A stretch of 11,059 nt of DNA from the NCBI GenBank assembly GCA_035715725.1, contig DASTKT010000214.1:1-11059 (forward strand). The letters run 5' to 3'. Source of the stretch: JADGGV01 sp035715725 (GTDB taxonomy: Bacteria > Gemmatimonadota > Gemmatimonadetes > Longimicrobiales > RSA9). The notes beneath the pieces were generated by a model, which was not told the DNA's origin, ran no database searches, and saw only the letters and a list, made by a program, of their open reading frames with translations. Shown here one piece after another: positions 1-7,150 of this stretch. Position 1 is the stretch's first letter; every line of letters begins with the position of its first letter. A program made the position numbers and the translations under genes.

Positions 1-674
1 GCCAGCCGCGTCTCGCGGTGCCGCATCACCGCGCCCACGAGCCGCCAGGAGAACGCGCGCCGCGGGAACGGGAACGGCCCGTCGCGGTAGGCGAGCGCGA
101 CGAGCGCCGCGGCCACGAGCGCGCCCGCCGAGGTCGACAGCAGCACGAACGAGACGCCGCCGGCGCCCTCCAGCGCCTTCACCAGGTACGGCATCGCCTT
201 GCCGACGGTGAGCGCGCCGACGACGACGCCGATGGCGAGGCCGCGGCGGGCGCGGAACCAGGTGGCGGCCATCTTCATGGCGGGCGGGTAGACGCCGGCG
301 AGGAAGAAGCCGGTGAGGAAGCGGAGGACGAGGGCGGCGCCGAAGCCGGGCGCCACGAGGAGCGCGGCGTTGACGGCGGCGCCGGCGACGGCGGAGACGG
401 CGAAGTAGGCGCGGGACGGGACGAGGTCGGCCAGGTTGAGGACGGCGGCGAGCGCGGTGCCGGCGACGAAGCCGAGCTGCACCGTCTCCGTGAGCGCGGC
501 CGCCTGCTGCGCCGAGAGGCCCCAGAGCGCCTGGAGCTGCGGCGCCACGGCGCTGGCCGTGAGCCAGAGCGACATGCCGAGGAACTCGGCGAGCGCCAGC
601 ACGCCGAGCGTCGCCCAGGCGCGCAGCGCCGGGGCCTCGGCCTCGGCGGCGGGGGTGAGGACGCGGGTGGCCAT
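1..674 (-). CDS. MFS transporter, N-terminal part (cut by the left window edge)
   Basis: This is the N-terminal ~224 residues of a major facilitator superfamily permease of the inner membrane; the C-terminal half lies outside the window. The start is the ATG at 674-672. An in-frame TAG at 686-684, four codons upstream, rules out a longer protein, although no clear Shine-Dalgarno site precedes the ATG. After a short Ala/Glu-rich cytoplasmic N-terminus, hydrophobic helices follow, beginning with TLGVLALAEFLGMSLWLTA. Next come a QLGFVAGTALAAVLNL helix, a loop ending in DLVPSRAYF (TM2-TM3 region), a GVYPPAMKMAATWF stretch, and RARRGLAIGVVVGALTVGKA. The YPPAMK...ATWF...RG.A.G...GA pattern is typical of MFS permeases. 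About six TM helices fit before a charged loop (RDGPFPFPRRAFSW) that probably starts the central cytoplasmic loop. The substrate cannot be told. It lies 45 bp downstream of the M20 peptidase on the same strand and is probably co-transcribed, so it may import or export a substrate or product of that enzyme (inference). Confidence 0.88.
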   Translation of the reverse strand, partial: MATRVLTPAAEAEAPALRAWATLGVLALAEFLGMSLWLTASAVAPQLQALWGLSAQQAAALTETVQLGFVAGTALAAVLNLADLVPSRAYFAVSAVAGAAVNAALLVAPGFGAALVLRFLTGFFLAGVYPPAMKMAATWFRARRGLAIGVVVGALTVGKAMPYLVKALEGAGGVSFVLLSTSAGALVAAALVALAYRDGPFPFPRRAFSWRLVGAVMRHRETRL

Positions 675-719
675 CGGCGGATTCTAGGCGTCGGCCTCGA
701 GATGGGCGAGGGCGCGTCC

Positions 720-1958
720 TTACGGCAGAGGGGGCGAGTGGGGGAGCGGGGGAGTGGGAGACTGCTGTCGTTTCCCCCACTCGTCCACTCCCCCGCTCTC
801 CCGCTCCGCCGTGTACGCCGCCGCGGCGCGCGCCAGGATCTCGGCGACCTGCCGGACCGACTCGAGCTCGACCCACTCCTCGTCGGCGTGGGCGCCGGCG
901 CCGGTGGGGCCGAGGACGACGACGTCGGCGCCGGCCGCGGCGATCAGCGCGGTGTCCATCCAGTACGCCCGCCCGGCGACGGTGGGCGGGTGGCCGAGCA
1001 CGGCCTCGGCGGCGCGCGCCACGATCCGGGCGGCCGGCGCATCGACGGCGGTCTCCCAGGGGTCGCGGGCGAGGAGGACGCGCGCCGTCGCCTGGAAGGT
1101 CGGGTCCTGCGCGGCCAGCCGGTCGAGGATGGCGGTCACCTGGCCGAGCGCATGCTCCGGCGTCTCCCCGGGGAGCGTGCGCCGCTCGATGACCAGGCGG
1201 CAGCGGGCCGCGTACGTGCTCTCGCCGGTCCCGCCCTGGAGCAGCGCGGCGTGCAGCGACGGCGGGCCGAGCAGCGCATGCGGCGGCGAGCGCCGCAGCT
1301 CCGCCTCCAGCCGATCCAGCTCGGCCAGGAACCGGCCCATCCGCAGGTTCGCGTCGATCCCCAGGTCGAAGCGGCTGCCGTGCGCCGCCCGCCCGACGGT
1401 CTCGACCTCGATCCAGCAGAACCCCTTGTGGGCGACGACGAGCTCCAGCTCCGTCGGCTCCGTCACGATCGCCGCGTCCGCCCGGTGGTGGCGGAGCACC
1501 TCGGCCATCCCCACGCTCGCGACCTCCTCGTCGGCGACGAACGCGACGAGCACGTCGCCGGCCGGGCGCGCGTCCGCTTCCGCCAGCGCCTTGACCGCGG
1601 CCAGGCACGCGGCCACGCCGCACTTCATGTCGTACGCGCCGCGCCCGTAGAGGCGGCCGTCGCGGACCCTGCCGGCGAAGGGGTCGGCCATCCCCTCCAC
1701 GCCGACCGTGTCGATGTGGCCGTAGAGCAGGATCGAGCGCCCGCCCGCCGCGCCCTTCAGCGTGCCCACCACGCTCGCGCGCCCGGGCTCGGGCTCGTGG
1801 AGCGCGACCGCGAGCCCGAGCCGCTCCAGCTCCGCCGCGAGCCAGCGCGCGATCTCCGCCTCGTTCGTCGCGCCACCGCTGAACGCGGGGTTGATCGAGT
1901 TGATCCGCACCAGCTCCGCCAGCGAGCGGGCCAGGTATTCGCCGTCCACGTGCACCAT
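720..1958 (-). CDS. M20-family metallopeptidase / ArgE-DapE-like deacylase
   Basis: This 412-aa cytoplasmic zinc hydrolase belongs to the ArgE/DapE/CPG2 group. All M20 landmarks are present: GHIDTV with ligand H81 (and D83), GRGAYDMKCG with bridging ligand D110, DEE with general base E144 and ligand E145, TEPTEL with ligand E167, and a late H357 in GAGAHADEEWV. The dimerisation (lid) domain spans about residues 175-290 and carries H193 in AAHGSR. Family members remove acyl groups or cleave small peptides (acetylornithine, succinyl-diaminopimelate, other N-acyl amino acids). The motifs do not fix the substrate, and no arg or lys gene is nearby. The start at 1958 has GAGGAGG only 3 nt upstream, so the GTG at codon 2 (6-nt spacing) is a real alternative. 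The normal fold ends near residue 385. The Pro/Ser-rich tail that follows (QQSPTPPLPHSPPLP at the end) is encoded by an inverted repeat and is probably not functional protein. Confidence 0.9.
   Translation of the reverse strand: MVHVDGEYLARSLAELVRINSINPAFSGGATNEAEIARWLAAELERLGLAVALHEPEPGRASVVGTLKGAAGGRSILLYGHIDTVGVEGMADPFAGRVRDGRLYGRGAYDMKCGVAACLAAVKALAEADARPAGDVLVAFVADEEVASVGMAEVLRHHRADAAIVTEPTELELVVAHKGFCWIEVETVGRAAHGSRFDLGIDANLRMGRFLAELDRLEAELRRSPPHALLGPPSLHAALLQGGTGESTYAARCRLVIERRTLPGETPEHALGQVTAILDRLAAQDPTFQATARVLLARDPWETAVDAPAARIVARAAEAVLGHPPTVAGRAYWMDTALIAAAGADVVVLGPTGAGAHADEEWVELESVRQVAEILARAAAAYTAERESGGVDEWGKRQQSPTPPLPHSPPLP
735..806. repeat. G-rich/C-rich inverted repeat with 8-bp periodicity
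   Basis: Two arms, 736-758 and 784-806, are complementary over about 20 of 23 positions, with a perfect 14-bp core: GAGCGGGGGAGTGG at 744-757 and CCACTCCCCCGCTC at 785-798. Each arm is made of degenerate 8-mers of the form GGAGYGGG (left) or CCCNCRCT-like (right). A second pairing, 735-744 with 774-783 (10 bp, CGAGTGGGGG), is possible in a shifted, crossing register. The repeat lies inside the last codons of the M20 gene and ends just before its TAA. In the minus-strand mRNA it would form a strong hairpin between the peptidase and the MFS gene, so it may act as an RNA-stability or attenuation element. It has no T-tract, so it is not a classical terminator. It looks like a dispersed intergenic repeat that has invaded the gene end. 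Confidence 0.7.
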
Positions 1959-1961
1959 TCG

Positions 1962-1968
1962 CCTCCTC
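1962..1968 (-). promoter_or_regulatory. Shine-Dalgarno site of the M20 peptidase
   Basis: On the minus strand GAGGAGG lies 3 nt before the ATG at 1958 and 6 nt before a GTG at codon 2. The motif is strong, but the spacing to the ATG is short, so initiation at the GTG (one residue shorter) is equally plausible. Confidence 0.55.
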
Positions 1969-2200
1969 GGCCTCCCGAGTCCCGACGGCCGTCATCCCGG
2001 CCGCGGCGCGGCGGGATCTCGTGCGCCCAGGCCCGGAACGGACGTCGTGGGATCGTCGCGTGTTCGTCGGGTCGCCGGCGAATGTATTCCGGCTTCCGGA
2101 GGCGGGACAAGCCGGGACGGGGCCGGAGCCCGCGCGCGGGGCGGCCCGGTCGGGACCGCTCGCCCGCCCCACGGAAGCCTGGCCGCCGCTCCGTCGCGGG

Positions 2201-2206
2201 TATAAC
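2201..2206 (+). promoter_or_regulatory. Possible -10 element upstream of the kinase operon
   Basis: TATAAC is a near-consensus -10 hexamer and stands out in very GC-rich sequence. A matching -35 is not evident (TGGCCG lies about 15 bp upstream). If used, it would give a leader of roughly 400 nt before the ATG at 2630. This is a weak call based on the hexamer alone. Confidence 0.25.
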
Positions 2207-2480
2207 GTGGGAGCACACCACCACGTGCGATTCGCCTGCTTCCGCGTCGGCGTTGCTTCGCTTCGGCCGTTCCACCTCCCCCATCGCTCCAGCCGGGCCC
2301 GATCTCCCCCTCCGCGGGGCGTCCGATCCCCACGCCCGAATGCCCGTACCGGGGCCGACGGTCTGCGCGGGCGCTCGAACACGGGGCCGCGCGTTCACCG
2401 CGCTGCCCACCCGGCGGGCGGCGCCGGCGCGACGCCGCCGCCCGCTCCCGGTCCGGCCCCCGGTCCGATGCTCCGGGTTG

Positions 2481-2511
2481 TCCGACAGCCGATTCCTTGT
2501 CCTCCGACAGC
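2481..2511. repeat. 9-bp direct repeat upstream of the kinase operon
   Basis: TCCGACAGC occurs at 2481-2489 and again at 2503-2511, exactly 22 bp apart, or about two helical turns. It ends 118 bp before the kinase start. Such spacing would place two bound proteins on the same face of the helix, so it could be a regulator site. Chance occurrence is not excluded. Confidence 0.35.
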
Positions 2512-2629
2512 GGCCCGACGGCGGGCCGCGCATCTTCGAAGGGTCGCATCCCGTGCCGGGCCCATGCTCCCGGCGGGCTCGGCGGCCGCTCCCCAGCGCA
2601 TTCGGTGCCGACGTCCCCTGCGGCAGCCC

Positions 2630-4165
2630 ATGGATAGCCTGACGAGACTCGTCGGCCGGTTTCGCCCGCGGCCGCGCGACGTCGCTTCCGCGGGCTCGTT
2701 CGGCGCGCTCGCCACCGGCGCCGCGGAGGCGCTGATCGTGGCGGACGGCGCGCTGCGGATCCGTGCGCTGAACGCGGCGGCCGAGCGGATGTTCGGGTTC
2801 TCGGCCGGCGAGGTGCGCGGGGAGCGGCTGGAGCGGCTGCTGTCGGCGGAGCCCGCGGACGGCGGGCCGGTGTCGGCGGGTCCGTTCGCGGTGAGCCGGT
2901 CGCGGTCGGAGGCGGCCGAGCGCGGCCGGGTGGTCGGCCGCCGCCGCGACGGGTCGCGCTTTCCGGCGGAGATCGGCGTCGCGGACGTGACGGAGGGGTC
3001 CGCGCCGCTCTACGTCGTGGTCGTGCGGGACCGCGCGCGAGCGAGCTGGGCGGAAGCCGCGCTACGGGAGAGCGAGGAGCGGTTCCGCGGCGCGTTCGAG
3101 GCCTCGGCGATCGGGTTCGCGCTCGTGGAGACGGACGGCCGGTTTCGCGCGGTGAACCGCTCGTTGTGCGAGATGATCGGGTACGGGGAGCCGGAGCTGC
3201 TCGGGCTGACGTTCCAGCAGATCACGCATCCGGAGGATCTGCGGGCGGACCTCGCGCTGCTGAACCACGTGCTGGCGGGCGAGCTGGACCGCTACCACCT
3301 CGAGAAGCGGTTCATCCACAAGCACGGGCACGTCGTGTGGATCGTGCTCGCGGTGTCGCTCGTCCGCGATGCGTCCGGCGCGCCGGCGTACGTGGTGGCG
3401 CAGATGACGGACATCACGGGGCGGAAGGCGGCGGAGCAGGGGCTGGCGCGGCACGCGGCGGAGCTGGAGCGCTCGAACGGGGAGCTGCGGGAGTTCGCCT
3501 ACGTCGCGTCCCACGACCTGCAGGAGCCGCTGCGGACGGTGGCGAGCTACGCCCAGCTCGTGGCCGAGCGGTACCGCGGGCTGCTCGACGCGCGGGCGGA
3601 CCGCTGGCTCGGCTACATGGTGTCGGGCGTCGAGCGGATGCAGCACCTGATCGGCGACCTGCTGGCGCTGGCGCAGGTGCGCACGGCGGAGGGCGCGTTC
3701 GCGCCGACGGACACGGCGGCGGTGGTCGTCCGGACGTGGGAGCGGCTGCGTGCCCAGCCCGCCGGCTCCGACGCGCAGCTCACGCTCGGTGCGCTGCCGG
3801 CCGTGGTGGCGAACGCGGCGCAGCTCGAGCAGCTCTTCCAGAACCTGCTCGGCAACGCGCTGAAGTATCGCCGCCCGGACGCGCCGCCCCGGGTGCACGT
3901 CTCGGCCGACCGCCGGGTCCGGGGCGGCTCGGCCGAGTGGGAGTTCACCGTTCGCGACAACGGCATCGGCCTCGACATGGCCTACGCCGACCGGATCTTC
4001 CAGATCTTCCAGCGGCTCCATCGGGACGACGACCACGAGGGGACGGGGATCGGCCTCGCGATCTGCAAGCGGATCGTCGAGCGCCACGGCGGCCGGATCT
4101 GGGTGGAGTCGGCGCCCGGCGAGGGCGCCATGTTCCGATTCACGATCCCGGAGCGAGAGCGATGA
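2630..4165 (+). CDS. PAS-PAS sensor histidine kinase (Cph1-type transmitter, soluble)
   Basis: This 511-aa kinase has no membrane segment. PAS 1 spans about residues 25-135 (ALIVADGALRIRALNAAAERMFGFSAGE; the RRRDGSRFPAEI strand is typical). PAS 2 spans about 148-265 (GFALVETDGRFRAVNRSLCEMIGYGE, ITHPEDL, ending MTDITGRKAAE). A short coiled coil then leads to HisKA with FAYVASHDLQEPLR, phosphoacceptor H295. The ATPase domain has the N box NLLGNALKY (N409), G1 DNGIGL (D443), F box IFQIFQRLH and G2 GTGIGL (471-476). The ASHDLQEPLR H box is the version found in phytochrome-like kinases that pair with single-domain Rcp1 regulators, and exactly such a regulator overlaps its stop by ATGA. No chromophore-binding GAF-PHY is present, so light sensing is not supported. 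The start is uncertain: the ATG at 2630 fits the PAS boundary but has no Shine-Dalgarno site. An in-frame ATG at 2564 would add 22 residues, and 2021 would add 203 implausible ones. Confidence 0.9.
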   Translation: MDSLTRLVGRFRPRPRDVASAGSFGALATGAAEALIVADGALRIRALNAAAERMFGFSAGEVRGERLERLLSAEPADGGPVSAGPFAVSRSRSEAAERGRVVGRRRDGSRFPAEIGVADVTEGSAPLYVVVVRDRARASWAEAALRESEERFRGAFEASAIGFALVETDGRFRAVNRSLCEMIGYGEPELLGLTFQQITHPEDLRADLALLNHVLAGELDRYHLEKRFIHKHGHVVWIVLAVSLVRDASGAPAYVVAQMTDITGRKAAEQGLARHAAELERSNGELREFAYVASHDLQEPLRTVASYAQLVAERYRGLLDARADRWLGYMVSGVERMQHLIGDLLALAQVRTAEGAFAPTDTAAVVVRTWERLRAQPAGSDAQLTLGALPAVVANAAQLEQLFQNLLGNALKYRRPDAPPRVHVSADRRVRGGSAEWEFTVRDNGIGLDMAYADRIFQIFQRLHRDDDHEGTGIGLAICKRIVERHGGRIWVESAPGEGAMFRFTIPERER

Positions 4166-4638
4166 GGCAGAAGGCGATGCAGCCGGCGCGCATCCGCGCG
4201 CGTCGAACGGAGATCCTCCACGTGGAGGACAACACCGCGGAGGCCGAGCTCTTGCGGGACGCGCTGGCCGACTTCCCGGAGCTGACGCTTCGGACGCTGG
4301 TGGACGGCGTGGAGGCGCTGGCGTATCTCCGCCGGCCGGACGCGTTCGTGCGCGCCGCGCGGCCGGACCTGATCCTGCTGGATCTCGACCTTCCCGGGCT
4401 CGATGGCCGCCGCGTGCTCGCCGAGCTGAAGGCGGACCCCACGCTGCGCGCGATCCCGGTCATCGTGCTCTCCGGCTCCACGCTGGAGGAGGATCTCGCG
4501 CTCGCCTACGAGCTGGGGGCGAACGCGTACGTCGTCAAGCCGGCGCAGCTCAACCAGTTCCGCGCGGTGGTGCGCGCCATCTGCGACTTCTGGTGCGGGG
4601 CCGCGGCATCGCCGGGACGCCCCGCGGGCAATGGGTAG
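4162..4638 (+). CDS. Single-domain response regulator, Rcp1-like
   Basis: This 158-aa protein is a lone receiver (REC) domain with no output domain. Visible are the acidic pair E22-D23 (LHVEDNTAEAELLRDAL), phosphoacceptor D74 in LILLDLDLPGLDGR, S104 in VIVLSGS and K126 in AYVVKPAQLNQF. The sequence order (VDGVEALAYLRR, DPTLRAIPVIVLSGS, YELGANAYV.KP, AICDFW) matches the Rcp1 subfamily, the partner of phytochrome-type kinases. Its ATG overlaps the kinase TGA by 4 bp, with GGAG 8 nt upstream, which implies translational coupling and a cognate pair. With no DNA-binding domain it must signal by protein contact or pass phosphate on, possibly through the following hybrid kinase (inference). The first ~16 residues are basic and outside the REC fold; the tail after FW is Gly/Pro-rich and probably disordered. 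Confidence 0.92.
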   Translation: MRQKAMQPARIRARRTEILHVEDNTAEAELLRDALADFPELTLRTLVDGVEALAYLRRPDAFVRAARPDLILLDLDLPGLDGRRVLAELKADPTLRAIPVIVLSGSTLEEDLALAYELGANAYVVKPAQLNQFRAVVRAICDFWCGAAASPGRPAGNG

Positions 4639-4666
4639 CGAGCGGCAGGGGCGCGCCGAGCGCCAC

Positions 4667-4672
4667 GGGGAG
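4667..4672 (+). promoter_or_regulatory. Shine-Dalgarno site of the hybrid kinase
   Basis: GGGGAG lies 5 nt before the ATG at 4678 and supports this start for the REC-GAF-kinase protein. It sits in the 39-bp gap after the Rcp1-like gene, which leaves little room for a separate promoter. Confidence 0.65.
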
Positions 4673-4677
4673 CCGAC

Positions 4678-6363
4678 ATGGTCGAGGATGCACGCACCGC
4701 CTCTCCCACCGTCCTTCTGGTCGAGGACAATCCCGCGGATGCCGAGCTGATCGCGGTGCGCCTCGAGCCCGAGATCGGGGCGACGAACGCCGCGCCCGTC
4801 CGGCTCCTGCAGGCCGACAGCGCGGCGGCGGCCTGCGCCACGCTCGAGGGCGCGGCCGTCGACGTCGTGATCCTGGACCTGTCGCTCCCCGATGCACGCT
4901 GGCTCGAGGCGCTGCACCGCGTGCGGGCCGCGGCGTCGGACGTGCCGGTGATCGTGCTCACGGGCACCGCCGACGAGGCGCTGGCGCTGGAGGCCCTGCG
5001 CGCGGGCGCACAGGACTACGTGCTGAAGCCGCCGCCGGACGGAGCCACGCTGCGGCGCATCCTCGGCTATGCGCGCGAGCGGCAGCGCCTGCTGCGGGAG
5101 CTCGACCAGGCGGTGCGGACGTCGGAGACGGCGGCGCTGCGCTGGCGCCTGCTGGCGGAGGCCGGCCGGCTCCTCGCCACGGCGGAGCTGCCCGGCCCCG
5201 CGCTCGCCGAGGTCGCCGGCCTGCTCGTCCCCGCCGCGGCGGACGCGCTCGTGCTCCTGTACCTGGGCGACGACGAGGTGCCGAGCGTGGCCGAGGTGGC
5301 GCACGTCGACACCGGGCGCGCCGCGGAGCTGCGCCGCCGCCTCGACGAGCTCCTCGCCGCGCCGGTGGTGGCGCTCGACCGGCTGCGGCGCGCCGCGGCC
5401 GCGGCGGACGCCGGCGACGTGGCGGGATCGGAGGCCGCGCTCGCGCCGCTGCTGGCCTCGCTCGACGTCGCCTCCGGGATCGGCGTCCCGCTCGGCGTCG
5501 CGGACCGGGTAAGCGGGCTGGTCGCGCTCGCCCCGCCGGCCGGCCGGTACACCGCGGCCGCCGACGTCGAGTTCTGCCGCTCGCTCGCCGACCGCATCGG
5601 CCAGGCGCTCGAGCGGGCCCGCCTCTTCCGCCAGGCGCGGCGCGCCGTCGCGGCGCGCGACCGCGCCTTCGGCATCGTCTCCCACGACCTGCGCAACCCG
5701 CTCGGCACGATCCAGATCTGCGCGACCGCGCTCCTCGACCCGAAGCCGCCGCCGCTCAGCGGGATCCGCGACATGGCGCAGATCATCCAGCGGTCCGCCG
5801 CCTGGATGCAGCAGATCGTGCAGGACCTGCTCGACCGCGCCAGCCTGGACGCCGGCCGGCTCGCGCTGGAGCGCCGGCCGACCACGGCCGCGGACGTGAT
5901 CGGCGCCGCGCAGGTGATGTTCGCCCCGGTCGCCGAGGAGGAAGGGCTGGAGTTCGTCGTCGAGAGCGCGACCGACCTCCCGCCGTTCGCCGCCGACCCG
6001 AGCCGGCTCCTGCAGGTGCTGTCCAACCTGCTGAGCAACGCCATGAAGTTCACGCCGAGCGGCGGGCGCATCGTGCTGTCGGCGCGGAAGGCCAGCAAAC
6101 GGGAGTCGGGGCTGGCGAGCGCGCTCCGCTTCGCGGTGAGCGACACCGGCCCCGGCATCCCGCCCGACGAGCTGGCGCACGTCTTCGACTGGTTCTGGCA
6201 GTCCCGGCGCCGCGGGGGGAGCGGCGCGGGGCTCGGGCTCTCGATCGCGCGGGGCCTGATCGAGGCGCATGGCGGCCGCCTCGTCGTCGAGAGCACGCCC
6301 GGCCAGGGGAGCACGTTCTGGTTCACGATCCCCGCCGGCGTCGAAGCCGTGACGCCGATCTGA
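4678..6363 (+). CDS. Hybrid sensor histidine kinase: REC-GAF-HisKA-HATPase
   Basis: This soluble 561-aa kinase has a receiver at its N-terminus. REC (about 10-135) shows E16-D17 (LLVEDNPADAELI), phosphoacceptor D67 (VVILDLSLPDA), T95 (VIVLTGTADE) and K117 (DYVLKPPP). A helical linker (RERQRLLRELDQAVRTSE) leads to a GAF-type sensor at about 155-318 (WRLLAEAGRLLATAELPG at its start, SGIGVPLGVADRVSGLVAL near its end). A signalling helix then runs into HisKA, FGIVSHDLRNPLGT with H336. The ATPase domain has SNLLSNAMKF (N454), DTGPGIP (D489), FDWFWQ and GAGLGL (516-521). The usual GAF cysteine for bilin binding is not evident, and I cannot name a ligand. Kinases with an N-terminal REC usually take phosphate from another kinase, so it may be the second tier below the PAS kinase (inference). 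It follows the Rcp1-like gene by 39 bp and ends shortly before a NarL-type regulator, its likely target. Confidence 0.9.
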   Translation: MVEDARTASPTVLLVEDNPADAELIAVRLEPEIGATNAAPVRLLQADSAAAACATLEGAAVDVVILDLSLPDARWLEALHRVRAAASDVPVIVLTGTADEALALEALRAGAQDYVLKPPPDGATLRRILGYARERQRLLRELDQAVRTSETAALRWRLLAEAGRLLATAELPGPALAEVAGLLVPAAADALVLLYLGDDEVPSVAEVAHVDTGRAAELRRRLDELLAAPVVALDRLRRAAAAADAGDVAGSEAALAPLLASLDVASGIGVPLGVADRVSGLVALAPPAGRYTAAADVEFCRSLADRIGQALERARLFRQARRAVAARDRAFGIVSHDLRNPLGTIQICATALLDPKPPPLSGIRDMAQIIQRSAAWMQQIVQDLLDRASLDAGRLALERRPTTAADVIGAAQVMFAPVAEEEGLEFVVESATDLPPFAADPSRLLQVLSNLLSNAMKFTPSGGRIVLSARKASKRESGLASALRFAVSDTGPGIPPDELAHVFDWFWQSRRRGGSGAGLGLSIARGLIEAHGGRLVVESTPGQGSTFWFTIPAGVEAVTPI

Positions 6364-6481
6364 GCTTCATCACACGGTACGGGGCATGTCGAAGCGACCG
6401 ATGGAGCACCGTCCACAGGGCGCGCTGGTGGAGCTCGGGGCGAGGCTCGCGGCGCGACCGTACGCGCGCCGCGGCGTGCCG

Positions 6482-7141
6482 ATGAGCACCGAGACGATCC
6501 GCATCATCCTGGCCGACGACCACGAGATGGTGCGCGAGGGGCTGCGCCTGCTGCTGCGCGCGGCGCCGGACATCGCGGTGGTGGGCGAGGCGGAGAGCGG
6601 CGCGGCGGCGCTGGCGCTCGCGCGGCGCGTCGTGCCGGACATCGTCGTCCTCGACCTCGACATGCCCGGCGGCGACGGGCTGACCACGCTGCGCGAGCTG
6701 GGGCAGACGCTGCCCACCGTGCGCGTGCTCATCCTCACCATGTACGCGGAGCAGGAGCGCCTGCTGCCGCTGCTCGAGGCGGGCGCGCGGGGCTACCTGA
6801 CGAAGGAGGCGGCGTCGCAGGACCTGGTCGAGGCGATCCGCGTCGTGGCCGCGGGCGACATCTACGTGCGCCCCACGGCGGCGAGGCTGCTCGCCGCGGC
6901 CGTCGTCCCGCAGCGCGCGGCCCGCACGGCCACCGGCCGGTTCCACGCGCTGAGCGAGCGCGAGCAGACGATCCTCCGGCTCGTGGCCCAGGGGTACAGC
7001 GGCGCGGAGATCGCCCGCCAGCTCCGCATCAGCAGCAAGACCGTCGCGGCCTACAAGCAGCGCATCGAGGAGAAGCTCGGGCTCGAGCACCGCACCGACT
7101 ACGTCCGCTTCGCGATCCAGGCGGGGATCCTCGTCGCCTGA
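6482..7141 (+). CDS. NarL/LuxR-type response regulator (REC-HTH)
   Basis: This DNA-binding regulator is 219 aa from the ATG at 6482, the family's usual length. The REC domain covers about 1-122, with D12-D13 (IILADDHEMVREGLRLLL), phosphoacceptor D58 (IVVLDLDMPGGDG), T86 (LILTMYAEQ) and K108 (GYLTKEA). The LuxR-type HTH covers about 155-215 (LSEREQTILRLVAQGYSGAEIARQ, then ISSKTVAAYKQRIEEKLG). Phosphorylation of D58 should promote dimerisation and DNA binding. The start is ambiguous. An in-frame ATG at 6386 would add 32 residues (beginning MSKRPMEHRPQG), only 22 bp after the kinase stop. Neither ATG has a good Shine-Dalgarno site. The family REC normally begins a few residues before the first strand, which favours 6482. 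If 6386 is right, the gene is tightly packed behind the hybrid kinase. Its position makes it the probable output of that kinase (inference). Confidence 0.9.
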   Translation: MSTETIRIILADDHEMVREGLRLLLRAAPDIAVVGEAESGAAALALARRVVPDIVVLDLDMPGGDGLTTLRELGQTLPTVRVLILTMYAEQERLLPLLEAGARGYLTKEAASQDLVEAIRVVAAGDIYVRPTAARLLAAAVVPQRAARTATGRFHALSEREQTILRLVAQGYSGAEIARQLRISSKTVAAYKQRIEEKLGLEHRTDYVRFAIQAGILVA

Positions 7142-7150
7142 GCCCCGCGG

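Larger units (their letters stand above)
1959..2629. other. 671-bp intergenic region between divergent units
   Basis: No convincing gene is present. Open frames cross it on both strands because stop codons are rare at this GC content, but their translations are Arg/Gly/Pro-rich and lack any recognisable motif. It holds the minus-strand ribosome site of the M20 gene; an imperfect palindrome at 1994-2017 (ATCCCGGCCGC against GCGGCGGGAT); a CCGGCTT/AAGCCGG hairpin at 2089-2115; and a nested GC hairpin at 2138-2170 (GGGGCGG/CCGCCCC outside, CGGT/ACCG inside). It also holds a TATAAC hexamer at 2201-2206 and a 9-bp direct repeat at 2481-2511. It must carry the promoters for both divergent units unless they are transcribed from further away. 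Confidence 0.7.

Noticed and set aside
735..806. CRISPR-like or tandem repeat array
   Set aside because: The 8-bp units are adjacent and inverted around one centre, with no spacers of uniform length and no cas genes.
2021..2629. N-terminal extension of 203 residues for the PAS-PAS kinase
   Set aside because: The extra residues are Pro/Arg/Ala-rich with no domain or coiled coil, and have no ribosome site at 2021. The PAS region starts naturally after the ATG at 2630.
18..2642. Very long plus-strand open frame (874 codons) across the MFS and M20 genes
   Set aside because: Its translation is Arg/Gly/Glu-rich low-complexity with no domain. It is the antisense shadow of two clear minus-strand genes, kept open by high GC.
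3982..6270. Long minus-strand open frame opposite the kinase genes
   Set aside because: Composition is Arg/Gln/His-rich without motifs; it is the complement of genes with intact catalytic motifs.
2630..6363. Phytochrome or other photoreceptor system
   Set aside because: Although the transmitter/receiver pair is of Cph1-Rcp1 type, neither kinase shows a GAF-PHY module or a bilin-binding cysteine motif, and no haem oxygenase gene is present.
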